Source: Shewanella pealeana ATCC 700345 (lineage in GTDB: Bacteria; Pseudomonadota; Gammaproteobacteria; Enterobacterales; Shewanellaceae). Taken from it: a DNA stretch of 64,000 bases. This document shows, in pieces, positions 29,613-38,471 of the stretch. Where the stretch lies: contig NC_009901.1 of assembly GCF_000018285.1 (NCBI RefSeq), positions 3,967,001 to 4,031,000 on the forward strand, in the 5' to 3' direction. Every line of letters begins with the position of its first letter. Within the stretch, counting starts at the first letter, position 1. A program made the position numbers and the translations under genes. Below the pieces are notes generated by a model. The model saw nothing but the letters and a program-made list of their open reading frames with translations. It was not told where the DNA came from and did not search any database.

Positions 29613-31196
29613 CTATGCATTAGCTGGTAGCATTTGCTGTCTTTTATGACGACGAAGATGGAATACACAGTTCGCGATAAACCATAGGCTACTCACCGCA
29701 ATACCGGCAAGGGTTGAGCCAGTGATGCCCATCGCCAGATAACCGAGGAAGGCACCAAAGGCAACCGTAACGGCATAGGGCAGCTGGGTCATAACATGGT
29801 CCATATGATGACAGCTCGCGCCTGTCGCCGATAAGATACTGGTACTCGATATAGGTGAGCTATGGTCACCAAATACAGAGCCAGCCAATACCGCCGCAAG
29901 CATAGGCATTAATAGACTTGCGTCACTGGCAATAGCGATATCACCAGCCAGTGGCAACATGATGCCAAACGTGCCCCAGCTAGTACCGGTGGCAAATGAC
30001 ATCCCGCATGCTAAAACAAACACTAAGGCTGGTAGAAGCTGAACCGGAATGCTGCTCTTAGTCAACGCTGCTAAGTATTGGCCAGTTTGCATATCGCTCA
30101 CCACAGTACCAATTGTCCAAGCAAACAGCAGGATAATAATCGCAGGCATCATAGCCTGAACACCTTGTGGCGCTGCAGATAACCATGTTTTTGCTGGCAA
30201 CTTTAATCGCAGGGCGAGCACGATAGAGACGGCAAGACTACACAGCGCCGCATATACCAAGGACGAGCCCACATCGGTATGCTCAAGAGAGCCTATCAAG
30301 CTAAACGCTTGGCCCTTAGCCGACAGGGCATCGGCGCCACTCATCACCATGAAGAAGATGCTCGACAGGGTTAAGGTCGCAATAGGTAAGACCATATCAA
30401 TCATGCCACCACGGCCTTGCCCCTCGGTGGTGATTTCAAGCCCTTTAGGGCGTCCTTTAGACTCATCCCACAGCTTGCCCTCTTGCGCCCAACGTTCATG
30501 TTGACGCATAGGGCCAATGTCGAGCTGAAAAGCAATGACGACAAGTACCATTAACAGAGTAAACACCGCATATAGGTTCATTGGGATCATCTGTACAAAC
30601 ATGGCAATAGGGCTGATATCGGTAATACCATTTGTCACCAAAATACCGCCTAAGATCGCAATGATAAATGCGCCCCAAGAGGAGATCGGCATGATGACGC
30701 ACACAGGCGCGGCAGTTGAATCCAGCAGATAAGCCAGCTTTGCCCGCGAGATCTGGAATCTATCCGTTACCGGGCGGCAGATAGGGCCAACTGACAAACT
30801 GTGAAAAAAGTCATCGATAAAGAAGGCAAAGACCATTAAGCCGGTAAGCATATTGGCACTGCGGCGGTCTTTACAACGACGCACTCCCCACTCAGCAAAG
30901 GCTCTGGTCGCCCCCGTAGCCGTCATCAGGCTGATCAAACCACCGAGCAGCAACATAAACAGTAACATATTGACGTTGCCGCTATTGATAGCGCCATCGG
31001 CCCAAAAGATCCCGGAGACAATATTAAACAGATAGTGAAGTGCATTCAGCGGATTATAGCTGTTTAACAGTATGGCACCGGCAAGAATACCAACCCCTAA
31101 GGATAGCAGTACACGGCGGGTCGTAATGGCGAGGATAACGGCTAACAGTGGTGGCACCACCGACAGCAGGGAATCGGAATATTGAACTAAACTCAT
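29613..31196 (-). CDS. NhaC-family transporter, probable lysine transporter
   Basis: This 527-residue protein has about 12 TM segments of the Na+/H+ antiporter NhaC family. Typical stretches are LMVFAFFIDDFFHSLSVGPI, STAAPVCVIMPISSWGAFII, CGMSFATGTSWGTFGIMLPL and FGDHSSPISSTSILSATGAS. The ATG at 31196 was chosen because the frame upstream (to 31325) overlaps the riboswitch and lacks a ribosome site. A lysine-responsive leader precedes the gene. Riboswitch-controlled members of this family in gammaproteobacteria have been proposed as lysine transporters (often called LysW), which is the most likely function here rather than pH homeostasis. Confidence 0.85.
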   Translation of the reverse strand: MSLVQYSDSLLSVVPPLLAVILAITTRRVLLSLGVGILAGAILLNSYNPLNALHYLFNIVSGIFWADGAINSGNVNMLLFMLLLGGLISLMTATGATRAFAEWGVRRCKDRRSANMLTGLMVFAFFIDDFFHSLSVGPICRPVTDRFQISRAKLAYLLDSTAAPVCVIMPISSWGAFIIAILGGILVTNGITDISPIAMFVQMIPMNLYAVFTLLMVLVVIAFQLDIGPMRQHERWAQEGKLWDESKGRPKGLEITTEGQGRGGMIDMVLPIATLTLSSIFFMVMSGADALSAKGQAFSLIGSLEHTDVGSSLVYAALCSLAVSIVLALRLKLPAKTWLSAAPQGVQAMMPAIIILLFAWTIGTVVSDMQTGQYLAALTKSSIPVQLLPALVFVLACGMSFATGTSWGTFGIMLPLAGDIAIASDASLLMPMLAAVLAGSVFGDHSSPISSTSILSATGASCHHMDHVMTQLPYAVTVAFGAFLGYLAMGITGSTLAGIAVSSLWFIANCVFHLRRHKRQQMLPANA

Positions 31197-31284
31197 GATC
31201 TCGTAACACCTATTATTTAGGTGGAGATCTACCAAAAGGATAGAGAAACAGATTTCAGTCGAAATAATACTTCTTACCCCTTTA

Positions 31285-31457
31285 GGTAGCGCTCCATAGA
31301 CAACATAACTATGGCAGTCCTGCATCTGTTAAATGCAGACCCAGCGATTGTTGATGACGCAACAATAACTTCGGCGCTGACTCCTTTCCCCAGATGTCTT
31401 AGGTGTCACCCTCTATCTGGATACTTTTAGGCAGCGCGCCTCTACTCAAAGGATTAA
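31285..31457 (-). ncRNA. Lysine riboswitch (L box) aptamer
   Basis: Read on the minus strand, the leader contains the conserved L-box elements in order: TAGAGGCGCGC, AAAAGTA, GGGTGACA, GGGGAAAGGAG, GCGCCGAAG, CTGGGTCTGCAT with its downstream partner AGATGCAG, and GGAGCGCTACC, which closes P1 against the 5' end. The same series occurs in the Bacillus subtilis lysC leader. It lies about 90 bases upstream of the start codon. The expression platform holds CACCTAAATAATAGGTG close to the ATG, suggesting control of translation initiation rather than a classical U-tailed terminator. Confidence 0.92.
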
Positions 31458-31463
31458 GCCTAG

Positions 31464-31491
31464 ATAATACTCATAGATTTGTGAGTTGCAA
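31464..31491 (-). promoter_or_regulatory. Sigma-70 promoter for the lysine-riboswitch transcript
   Basis: On the minus strand TTGCAA is followed after 16 bases by TATTAT. The predicted start of transcription falls just before the riboswitch. Confidence 0.6.
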
Positions 31492-31745
31492 GAATATTTA
31501 TTCAATCATCCTCTAAGGTATGCCCCTCCCCACTTAGTGGTTGATTTTCACACTACAAAATAGCGTTAACTAGCACAAACTCACTCATACGTCGTGCAAC
31601 GACGTGCGGAGGGGACCATCTTAGCCATAAAGAGGTATAACATTCAATCTGACGGAATATTGCTCTACCTAAGCACCCTCTAGCCATCAAATTCAGTGAT
31701 TTATATCGCCACTATAAAAAGGAAAAACGGCTAACTCTCTCAGGA

Positions 31746-31759
31746 TTGATTTAGATCAA
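31746..31759. promoter_or_regulatory. Perfect FNR/EtrA box
   Basis: TTGATTTAGATCAA matches the consensus TTGAT-N4-ATCAA exactly. It lies about 150 bases upstream of the 62-codon gene, implying anaerobic control. Confidence 0.65.
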
Positions 31760-31791
31760 TGAGCACCTACGCCTTTTCGGGTCATATAAAG

Positions 31792-31805
31792 GTGAGCTCG
31801 ATCAC
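31792..31805. promoter_or_regulatory. Candidate CRP site
   Basis: GTGAGCTCGATCAC, followed by AAA, is a symmetric GTGA-N6-TCAC site 104 bases upstream of the 62-codon gene. CRP is an established anaerobic regulator in Shewanella. Confidence 0.6.
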
Positions 31806-31908
31806 AAACAGCATTTACAACTACACCGACCGGCTCACGCAAGCACAGCTTTTACTGCTGTGAATAGCAATAATTCTAATAATGAAACCAAAAATATAGA
31901 GGTACCCT

Positions 31909-32097
31909 ATGGAATTACTACCAAATTGTTATACCGATCTATGCGTTAATGGGAAATGGTTTCACTATGATCACGGTGCCAACTCAGTATTCATGCTCAA
32001 TGGTAGTAAGCCACTCACCTTTGAGTTAGATTCGTTACCTAAAACCGAAGATGAACTAGAGATGCATTTAAGCGCAATTTCTTCCGAGCTCATCTAG
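31909..32097 (+). CDS. Small hypothetical protein (62 aa) under FNR/CRP-like sites
   Basis: The product starts MELLPNCYTDLCVNGKWFHY and contains HGANSVFMLNGSKPL. It has no signal peptide or TM helix and is acidic at the C-terminus. I do not recognise the family. Its reality is supported by an AGAGG ribosome site before the ATG, a terminator after the stop, regulatory sites upstream, and a diverged copy at 36456 that preserves the LCVNGKWFHYDHGANSVFML core at protein level. It may respond to anaerobiosis. Confidence 0.7.
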   Translation: MELLPNCYTDLCVNGKWFHYDHGANSVFMLNGSKPLTFELDSLPKTEDELEMHLSAISSELI

Positions 32098-32137
32098 CGT
32101 ATCCAAAGCAAGCGAACTGATTTGGGTGATCATCTAA

Positions 32138-32159
32138 AATAGGCCGAATTAGGCCTATT
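32138..32159 (+). terminator. Hairpin after the 62-codon gene
   Basis: AATAGGCC / GGCCTATT arms with a GAATTA loop, followed by a T-containing stretch. Confidence 0.6.
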
Positions 32160-32615
32160 CTGCTTATTTTTGGTGGTGCAAGCCGCTATCATTTTTAGTG
32201 CCCTCTATTGCCAAGCACTTGTAACGCGCTCCGGGTTTTCATCACCACAACCACCATGAGCTAAACACTACAAAACTAATAACATCTAAAAAATATAGGT
32301 ACTTAAATACAAAAAACCTCAAATTGTGCAGTCCAAAAGCTGGAAGCCACAGGTCGTTTTTCAGGCTGAACCTACAGGCTATTGTAAAAAACTTAAAAAT
32401 AAATATGGACAACGTTAAATTATCGGGTACTATTTATCTCGCTCTGCTATTGAGAGTGATTAATGAAACATAAAAGTAAAACATCAGAATTCCTTCGTTA
32501 TTGTTGTTATCCTCAGTTTTCCCTTATCTTCATCATCACATTAAATAATTCAATTTTTCAGTGCATCGCATAATGCGACAATTTTTTATGAATTTAAATA
32601 TATAAGGGACACAAC
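32160..32615 (+). promoter_or_regulatory. Long leader/promoter region of the cold-shock gene
   Basis: About 455 AT-rich bases precede the cold-shock gene with no ORF. Long structured 5' leaders are usual for cspA-type genes, and a small palindrome TCGCATAATGCGA lies near 32565. The exact transcription start cannot be placed. Confidence 0.4.
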
Positions 32616-32825
32616 ATGTCTAATACAACTGGTATCGTAAAATGGTTTAACGAAGAGAAAGGTTTTGGTTTCATTACTCAAGACAACGGCGGCGCTGACG
32701 TATTCGTTCACTTCCGTGCAATCACTTCAGACGGCTTCAAGACTTTGGCTGAAGGCCAGAAAGTATCTTTCGAAGTAGAGCAAGGTCAAAAAGGCCTTCA
32801 AGCAGCTAACGTAATCGCGCTGTAA
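32616..32825 (+). CDS. CspA-family cold shock protein
   Basis: This 69-residue single cold-shock domain carries both RNA-binding motifs: RNP1 KGFGFIT (residues 16-22) and RNP2 VFVHF (30-34), with aromatic residues W11 and F12 in place. It acts as a cytosolic RNA chaperone that melts secondary structure, typically induced by cold. AGGGA lies at a normal distance from the ATG. The long leader and the following hairpin suggest a single-gene transcript. Confidence 0.95.
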   Translation: MSNTTGIVKWFNEEKGFGFITQDNGGADVFVHFRAITSDGFKTLAEGQKVSFEVEQGQKGLQAANVIAL

Positions 32826-32835
32826 CTTCGTAAGT

Positions 32836-32867
32836 TGACGTAAATGGTTTTATAACCATTTACGTCA
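32836..32867 (+). terminator. Terminator after the cold-shock gene
   Basis: Perfect 14-base arms TGACGTAAATGGTT / AACCATTTACGTCA are followed by a short T-run. Confidence 0.8.
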
Positions 32868-33104
32868 TTTCAAACTAACGCCAAAACACTAACGTTAGTA
32901 AATCAACTTCAACAAAAATGCTTTAATCAACATTTATACTGTATCTGCGAAAACATTAACATTTCAATCATCTGCTTGTTGTATATGTCATTACGTTTCT
33001 GAATCACTTCGTTATATTCTTATAAATCCAAATTAAACATCAAAAATAAAGACTAATTTTAAGTTTTACTTATTTTTACGTCATCATTTTAAAAAAGGTT
33101 AACT

Positions 33105-33194
33105 ATGTCTCGTACATCGGGTCCAAAACGATTTTGGTTTCACCAATCAAAAAAGAAATCAGCACAAACTAAAATAACCAAAAAAAGGGTATAA
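33105..33194 (+). CDS. Tiny basic ORF (29 aa)
   Basis: The ORF encodes MSRTSGPKRFWFHQSKKK then SAQTKITKKRV, with nine lysines and three arginines. AAGG lies six bases before the ATG. Its stop codon directly abuts the ATG of the next ORF, suggesting translational coupling. The first codons resemble the start of the adjacent cold-shock gene (MSNTTG versus MSRTSG; 14 of 18 bases identical). It could be a leader peptide, a relic, or a real microprotein. Confidence 0.45.
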   Translation: MSRTSGPKRFWFHQSKKKSAQTKITKKRV

Positions 33195-33404
33195 ATGAGA
33201 GTAAATTTTAATATTTTTAAAGATAACATTTCTTGGAATGCACTAATCCACCAGTTAAATGGTGATGTACTATTGCGTCATGTTCTAGTGAAAGGCAATG
33301 TCGTAGACAGAAATATAGACTTTATCTATTGTGATGAAACCTGCCAAGGTAAAATCATTAATGGTGATAACCAGCTTATCGGTAATTTTTCAACCTCCTA
33401 CTAG
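33195..33404 (+). CDS. Small hypothetical protein (69 aa)
   Basis: The product runs MRVNFNIFKDNISWNALIHQ to GDNQLIGNFSTSY. It has no signal peptide or TM segment, and has two cysteines in YCDETCQGK. AAAGGG lies close upstream inside the end of the preceding tiny ORF, and the TAA of that ORF touches this ATG. I do not recognise the family. Confidence 0.55.
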   Translation: MRVNFNIFKDNISWNALIHQLNGDVLLRHVLVKGNVVDRNIDFIYCDETCQGKIINGDNQLIGNFSTSY

Positions 33405-33702
33405 TAAACTCACAGGCACGGGCTCCAAGCACCCAATGTCACTCTTAAGTCTGCCACTTTAAGAGCAGACAGAAGCTAAGAGAATTGACGGAGAATTCGG
33501 TCGAACAATCCGTATCTCAGCAATGACTAGCCCTAGATAAAGAGCCTTGCCTACCATAGATAAAACATCATTCGGTCACACAAGACTCAGATTCTCCCCT
33601 AGGATTTAAGAGCTGTGCGGTGGGTGCTCACAAACCATAAATAATCTTCAGATAATTAACAGCAAAGTAATCCACCGACCGACGTAGCAGGCTTAAAGTA
33701 AA
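33405..33702. other. Spacer between the small ORF pair and the cytochrome gene
   Basis: No gene seen. An inverted repeat GTCTGC-N10-GCAGAC (about 33449-33470) could end the small-ORF transcript. Confidence 0.35.
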
Positions 33703-33720
33703 AAGGCCCCGAAGGGCCTT
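33703..33720 (-). terminator. Terminator after the multiheme cytochrome gene
   Basis: AAGGCCC...GGGCCTT stem; the minus strand continues with TTTTTA. It leaves a 3' untranslated stretch of about 140 bases. Confidence 0.7.
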
Positions 33721-33858
33721 GGCATGTGCGTTAAATTTACGTATCTAGGGCGGCGGTTAAACTCCACTATCTACCTTTAGACAATCTGCAGGGACATGCT
33801 AAGGGTGAAGTGCGTCAGATACCGACCAGAGTTACCTGTCAGCCCAATACACGCTTAC

Positions 33859-35826
33859 CTACCGCTCAAACACGTGGTATTTCTCGATGGCAAATGTCTT
33901 ACCTGTGGCGTGACAGGTTGCACAAGATTCAGATGTTGGCGCTGTGTACCACTCACCATCATCACCAGCACCTTTCTCGGCACTTAGCTCTCCGCCATTT
34001 TGAACCATATGGTTTAAAGCTTGGTCGCTGTCATGACAGGCATAACAGTTAGCTAATACTGGGCTAGACATCTTAGTGGTATCGCCAGCGTGATAAGCTT
34101 GTGAACGAATATACTGGTTTGGTACGGCATAAAGGTCGATACCATCGGCGTGACATGCGACACAGTTTTCAGCATTAAGCTTAGCAGCTGAGTTAGCAAT
34201 GCCATCGTCATCATTTACCGTGTTGCCTACCCCCCAATGCATGCTGTGGACCATAGGACCAAATCCTGGTGCAGACATTTTTGACTTGCGGTCTTGGCCA
34301 TTGTTATGACACGCAACACAATCTATGCCCCCCTCTTGATAGCTACCATTTTTATGATAGTTACTCTCACTGTTATGACAGCTAGTACAACTATCATTGG
34401 TGACAGCAAGACGACGATCATACTTACCTTCAGGTGTAAATGTTGGCACTGTAACCGCAGGATCATAAATATCAGTCGAAACAACATCTGAATAAGATGT
34501 CAATGTCACGCCGGAATAGCCCGGGTCCATACCGTCATTCATGTCAAAGGTGACTCTAGAGCTCGCAGATAGATTTGAGTTTGCAAAACCCGTTACAAGA
34601 TCTGGGTAACAGACTGAACGCGTACCGTCTTCACGCTCAACATATTGATGAGCACCATAGGCATTGGCTCTACCAACAAGGGTATTGTGCTTACTGTCAT
34701 AACCATGAATATAAGCGCCTGCATAGCTCAACTTATCGCCATATAAATTAGCAATATTAAGCTGAGTTTGAGTTTCACCTTCGATTTTAAACAACTTCAG
34801 GTCAGTACAAACAGCTCCTGTTGGTTTATCAGTCCAAGTAACATCCTTGTCCCAGTAAGGGGCTGATAGGGTCGTAGTATGTGACTCGCGGATCTGTTGA
34901 CGCTCTACAAGCCCTGATTTAGTCGCGTGGAGTTCGCGTACATCGACATCGTCGGCAAAAGCGGCAATCTTATCATTCAGGACGGCGCCCGATGCGTGAC
35001 AATCAACACAGCCATTACCCGCTATGCTCGTGTTCATTACAGGCTCTGCGTGGCAGGTAGAGCAGTTAGTCACTTGGAAATCACGTTCGAATGATTGATG
35101 ATTAATATGACCTATTTTTTGCAGAGTATTTTTCGCATAACCACCATTTTCCTCATTACGGGAAATATTGCCATGACAGACCATACAACCTGCAACGAAA
35201 TCGACCTTGCCCTCTAGATCGATAGCCGTATAACTAGGATGAGGGAAATCAGATGTACCGTAATCCACATGGCATGAATAGCAGGTCTCTGTGGTTGTTG
35301 TATGCAATGCATCAGGTTTGTCGACGATTAGTGGCATACTGCGGGCAATCGAAACAGTATCATTAACTTCAGCTCCTCCGACGCGCAACCAAACAATCCC
35401 TGTGTCTCCCGCCTTCACATGCTCCATCGGCATAACAAAGCTATAATTACCCGCTTCATTAATAGCTAATGAGGCGCCTTCAGGATTGCTATCTTTTGTC
35501 GCATCAAAAGTGCCATAGCCGCCAAGAGTGCCTTCACCTGAACGACTTAATCCAATACCTTTTTCAGTTTGTATGGCGAACTTAGCTTCAGCCTTTTGCA
35601 GGCCCTCTATTATTACACCGTCTTCATTAATAGCCTGAAACTCGAAGCTAATTTGACCATCTTCTATGGTATGATTTATTAACTCAATTTTAGTTTCTAC
35701 AGAACTGCCAATGGTGGGAGGGATATACTCGCCATCGGTGCCATCTTTACCATCATCACCACATGCACTTAGGCCCATTGCTGCTGCAACCGCTAATACT
35801 AAATAGCGTTTATTTAAACTCATCAT
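33859..35826 (-). CDS. MtrC/OmcA-family multiheme c-type cytochrome lipoprotein (nine CXXCH)
   Basis: This is a roughly 655-residue lipoprotein (lipobox LSAC) beginning MMSLNKRYLVLAVAAAMG. After a beta-rich domain I there are four CXXCH motifs between about residues 181 and 276 (CYSCH, CMVCH, CSTCH, CVDCH). A second beta domain has two lone cysteines. Five more CXXCH motifs lie between about 478 and 640 (CTSCH, CVACH, CVACH, CYACH, CATCH). This is the four-domain plan of MtrC/OmcA outer-membrane decaheme cytochromes that pass electrons to minerals or flavins outside the cell, but with one haem motif fewer. It is not beside an mtrA/mtrB pair, so its electron donor is elsewhere. Several adjacent ATGs exist; 35826 and 35823 are spaced best after AGGA. 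Confidence 0.88.
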   Translation of the reverse strand: MMSLNKRYLVLAVAAAMGLSACGDDGKDGTDGEYIPPTIGSSVETKIELINHTIEDGQISFEFQAINEDGVIIEGLQKAEAKFAIQTEKGIGLSRSGEGTLGGYGTFDATKDSNPEGASLAINEAGNYSFVMPMEHVKAGDTGIVWLRVGGAEVNDTVSIARSMPLIVDKPDALHTTTTETCYSCHVDYGTSDFPHPSYTAIDLEGKVDFVAGCMVCHGNISRNEENGGYAKNTLQKIGHINHQSFERDFQVTNCSTCHAEPVMNTSIAGNGCVDCHASGAVLNDKIAAFADDVDVRELHATKSGLVERQQIRESHTTTLSAPYWDKDVTWTDKPTGAVCTDLKLFKIEGETQTQLNIANLYGDKLSYAGAYIHGYDSKHNTLVGRANAYGAHQYVEREDGTRSVCYPDLVTGFANSNLSASSRVTFDMNDGMDPGYSGVTLTSYSDVVSTDIYDPAVTVPTFTPEGKYDRRLAVTNDSCTSCHNSESNYHKNGSYQEGGIDCVACHNNGQDRKSKMSAPGFGPMVHSMHWGVGNTVNDDDGIANSAAKLNAENCVACHADGIDLYAVPNQYIRSQAYHAGDTTKMSSPVLANCYACHDSDQALNHMVQNGGELSAEKGAGDDGEWYTAPTSESCATCHATGKTFAIEKYHVFER

Positions 35827-36455
35827 AGTCATCCTAATAGTATTGTTGTTTTTATTGCTTGAAAATAGTATTTACTTATTACAAATAAAATTGTGAACTA
35901 GGCACCACTAATAAAGCGTAAAAACAACAATTTATATAAGTTGTGACCTTGCAAAATTATTAAAATTCCAGAAAACAACAACAACACAAAGATCACATAT
36001 GTGAATTCTAAATTCTAAAAACCGTGGCAACAGAAATACACTCAAATATCTGGAGATTGTTTAATCGACGTTAAGGCAAGTTAAAACTCATAGCGCTGTC
36101 GATATTGATAAGTAATTGCTTAAGAGTAATAACTTCTGTCAGCAGTATAAATCCCTACGTCATACACGCTAAGCTGTACGTGCCCCTACCCAATATATTT
36201 AACCAGCCAAACCCGAACCGTCGACCGACAAACACTAACAAAAGCGCAGAATCAAGTGATATAAACCATCAGGATATAAAATACAAAATAGCTAATCATC
36301 CTGCGTTCGATATTGACTAATGCCCCCTATAGCTCGCTAGAACACAAAGTTTAGCTAGCAGCCCTCTTGCATGCTTCACGCAATTACGGCTTTGGTTTTT
36401 CATACTGATATCTTTAACAATAAATGCAGCAAAAAATTTGAGAGGAGCCCTATGA
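35827..36455. other. Long spacer upstream of the multiheme gene
   Basis: AT-rich. A TTG-started frame at 36105-36320 exists but lacks a ribosome site and has a low-complexity product, so I do not call it. A TCACATATGTGA palindrome lies near 35994-36005, but its half-sites are inverted relative to CRP boxes. Confidence 0.4.
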
Positions 36456-36569
36456 ATGACTATCGAATTGTGCGCTGAACTATACATTAGCGGGAGATAT
36501 ATTCACTACGTTCATGATGCAAACTGTATATTCATGCTAATGACAGTGGTTCAAAGTCCCCTTAATTAA
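36456..36569 (+). pseudogene. Decayed paralogue of the 62-aa small protein
   Basis: The frame from 36456 encodes ELYISGRYIHYVHDANCIFM, aligning without gaps to DLCVNGKWFHYDHGANSVFM of the gene at 31909. After that the frames diverge through small indels and end in an early stop at 36569, although nucleotide similarity continues to about 36640. The flanking GAGG-A-G-CCCTATG also matches the leader of the 31909 gene. It is therefore a duplicated, broken copy. Confidence 0.7.
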
Positions 36570-36639
36570 ACTAATCAAAAAGGAAAAACTGAACTAAAGA
36601 TGTATTTAGCCGATATCGCTATAATTCGCATACCCAATA

Positions 36640-37144
36640 ATTGACTAATCACTGTTAACATGTTTTTAAATAGCCATAGCAGTTCTTGTTGAAGGTAGAC
36701 CCATCCAATTAACCGCCCCTATAATAACCATGTAAATACTTAGCACGGTTCTAATTTCATCTTCATTTATATTTTTCATTAAATGAGTCAAAAAACTGTT
36801 CATTACCACTTAATTAGTCAGATTTATAATTATTAAGTTTCACTACTAATAGCGTGACAACATAAGCCCCCCCCCACTATAAATAGCGACAGCGATACTG
36901 ATTTGTAACAACAGATTATAGGTGTTGCCGCAGTGGAAGTATTATCCCCAGCGATTATCTGTGCTCATATAGTAAAGGGACAAGTACAGTTATGGCACTC
37001 AAGACTCAGCATAAAATCGCTAGTCACACAGAGTCATGAAACGATCCCATCAGCCAATAAGAGCTTTTCACACAACCACTCGCGTCGCTAATGTGAAAAG
37101 CACATAATACTAGATGGGCTTAATTGACCAACTTGTGAAGACGC
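36640..37144. other. Spacer with C9 tract
   Basis: No gene seen. A run of nine C (36867-36875) and an inverted repeat GCTTTTCACA / TGTGAAAAGC (37063-37072 and 37092-37101) lie here; the latter could terminate the minus-strand gene that follows. Confidence 0.4.
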
Positions 37145-38233
37145 TTACTCGCAAGTAAGCTGCTCTGGGGCTTGATAACTAATGTGCTGATGGAACCGCA
37201 CTATAAGCTCATCCCGTGACTTATCTAACGCTAATTCAGATGTCATGCTTCTTAGCGCATCTTCAACTCGATTCAAATAACGGCCAAGCGCGCCATCTTT
37301 ACAGTCGTTAATACCTGCGGCGATAGTAAAACTCACCATCTCGACTAACTTATTGCCGTCCCAGTGACGAATAAACTGCTGCTCTTCTATATTCGGATCG
37401 AAGCCAAGCATTTGTACCTCGTCAGTACCATCAACTTGATCGAATTTACTGTTACGTACAAGCGGGGTTAACCCATTAGCAACCATTGCAATTCGCTTAA
37501 GCTGTTTAGCTGAAGCCGCCTGCACAAATGCATCCTCAAGCTTCTGATACAGCGGGGTAAAGTCATCTGTATGCTCTGGCAACATAGCCTGCTTAAGCTT
37601 ACGACTCAAAGGCAGCTTTACCGTGACATAGCACAGTGAACCGTGTGCTTCAGGGATCGGACACTGTCTTGCTCTATATCTGTCGCTAATCGAGCGTAGC
37701 TTGTAGCCATAGCTCTCTTTATTGCCCTTGGCTTTGGCAAACAGATCATATGATAGGTGTTGATGATCGCGGATCTTGATGGTGAGACCTTTCTCCGGCA
37801 GCTGAGGTAAAAGTTTGCCGAGGAAAGTCTGCACCCGAATATGAAAATTAGCAGAGTTACTGCGAATTTCGTCACCGGTTGCTAAGAATGCGATCCTAAT
37901 TTTTCTGGCGCGGTAATCATCTTTACTATGAAGGCTTTGGGCTTCATGGTACTCAGGATTATAGAAGAAGATGATCTGCTCTTCGGTTGGGAAGCAATAC
38001 GCCTCAGAGTGAAAACGTACTACAGGTAACTTATCGTTAGTGATCACATGCAGGTTATATAACTCTTCTTGCTCACCAAGGCTGAAAATAGCGCGGCTAA
38101 GGGTCTGATAACAGGTTTTGTAATCGGGATAATGGGCCAGCAACGCATCCGTTACTTTAATCTCTGCGGTGATATATTGATTGGCTCGTACGTCCTTGGG
38201 AATGTACACTTTTTGCTGATGGCTAAGGGACAT
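37145..38233 (-). CDS. DUF3083-like hypothetical protein
   Basis: This 362-residue soluble protein starts MSLSHQQKVYIPKDVRANQY. It has no signal peptide or TM helix, and contains TDALLAHYPDYKTCYQTLSR and the C-terminal FHQHISYQAPEQLTCE. It resembles proteins annotated DUF3083 in Shewanella, but this rests on memory and not a search. The start is fixed by AAGGAG six bases before the ATG at 38233. No function can be offered. It is transcribed alone. Confidence 0.65.
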   Translation of the reverse strand: MSLSHQQKVYIPKDVRANQYITAEIKVTDALLAHYPDYKTCYQTLSRAIFSLGEQEELYNLHVITNDKLPVVRFHSEAYCFPTEEQIIFFYNPEYHEAQSLHSKDDYRARKIRIAFLATGDEIRSNSANFHIRVQTFLGKLLPQLPEKGLTIKIRDHQHLSYDLFAKAKGNKESYGYKLRSISDRYRARQCPIPEAHGSLCYVTVKLPLSRKLKQAMLPEHTDDFTPLYQKLEDAFVQAASAKQLKRIAMVANGLTPLVRNSKFDQVDGTDEVQMLGFDPNIEEQQFIRHWDGNKLVEMVSFTIAAGINDCKDGALGRYLNRVEDALRSMTSELALDKSRDELIVRFHQHISYQAPEQLTCE

Positions 38234-38471
38234 AAATACTCCTTGTGATAAGTTAACCATGCCTAGTTCGGTGCCTATACTAGCGACTATTTATGACGAG
38301 TTTGCTGCGACAGGACACATTTCTAATACTTGATAGCAACATAATACTCCCCGAAAATGATTTATTTCTTAAAATCATATACCTAAGTGACAAAGCACAA
38401 TAAACACCAGCTAAACTCTATACCTACTGAACATAAACAGTCAGAAACATAAAACACAGGCGGTAACATGG

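Noticed and set aside
35990..36010. TCACATATGTGA as a CRP site for the cytochrome gene
   Set aside because: The half-sites are in the opposite arrangement to TGTGA-N6-TCACA.
36105..36320. 71-codon open frame in the spacer upstream of the multiheme gene
   Set aside because: TTG start without a ribosome site, no recognisable motif, and AT-rich spacer composition.
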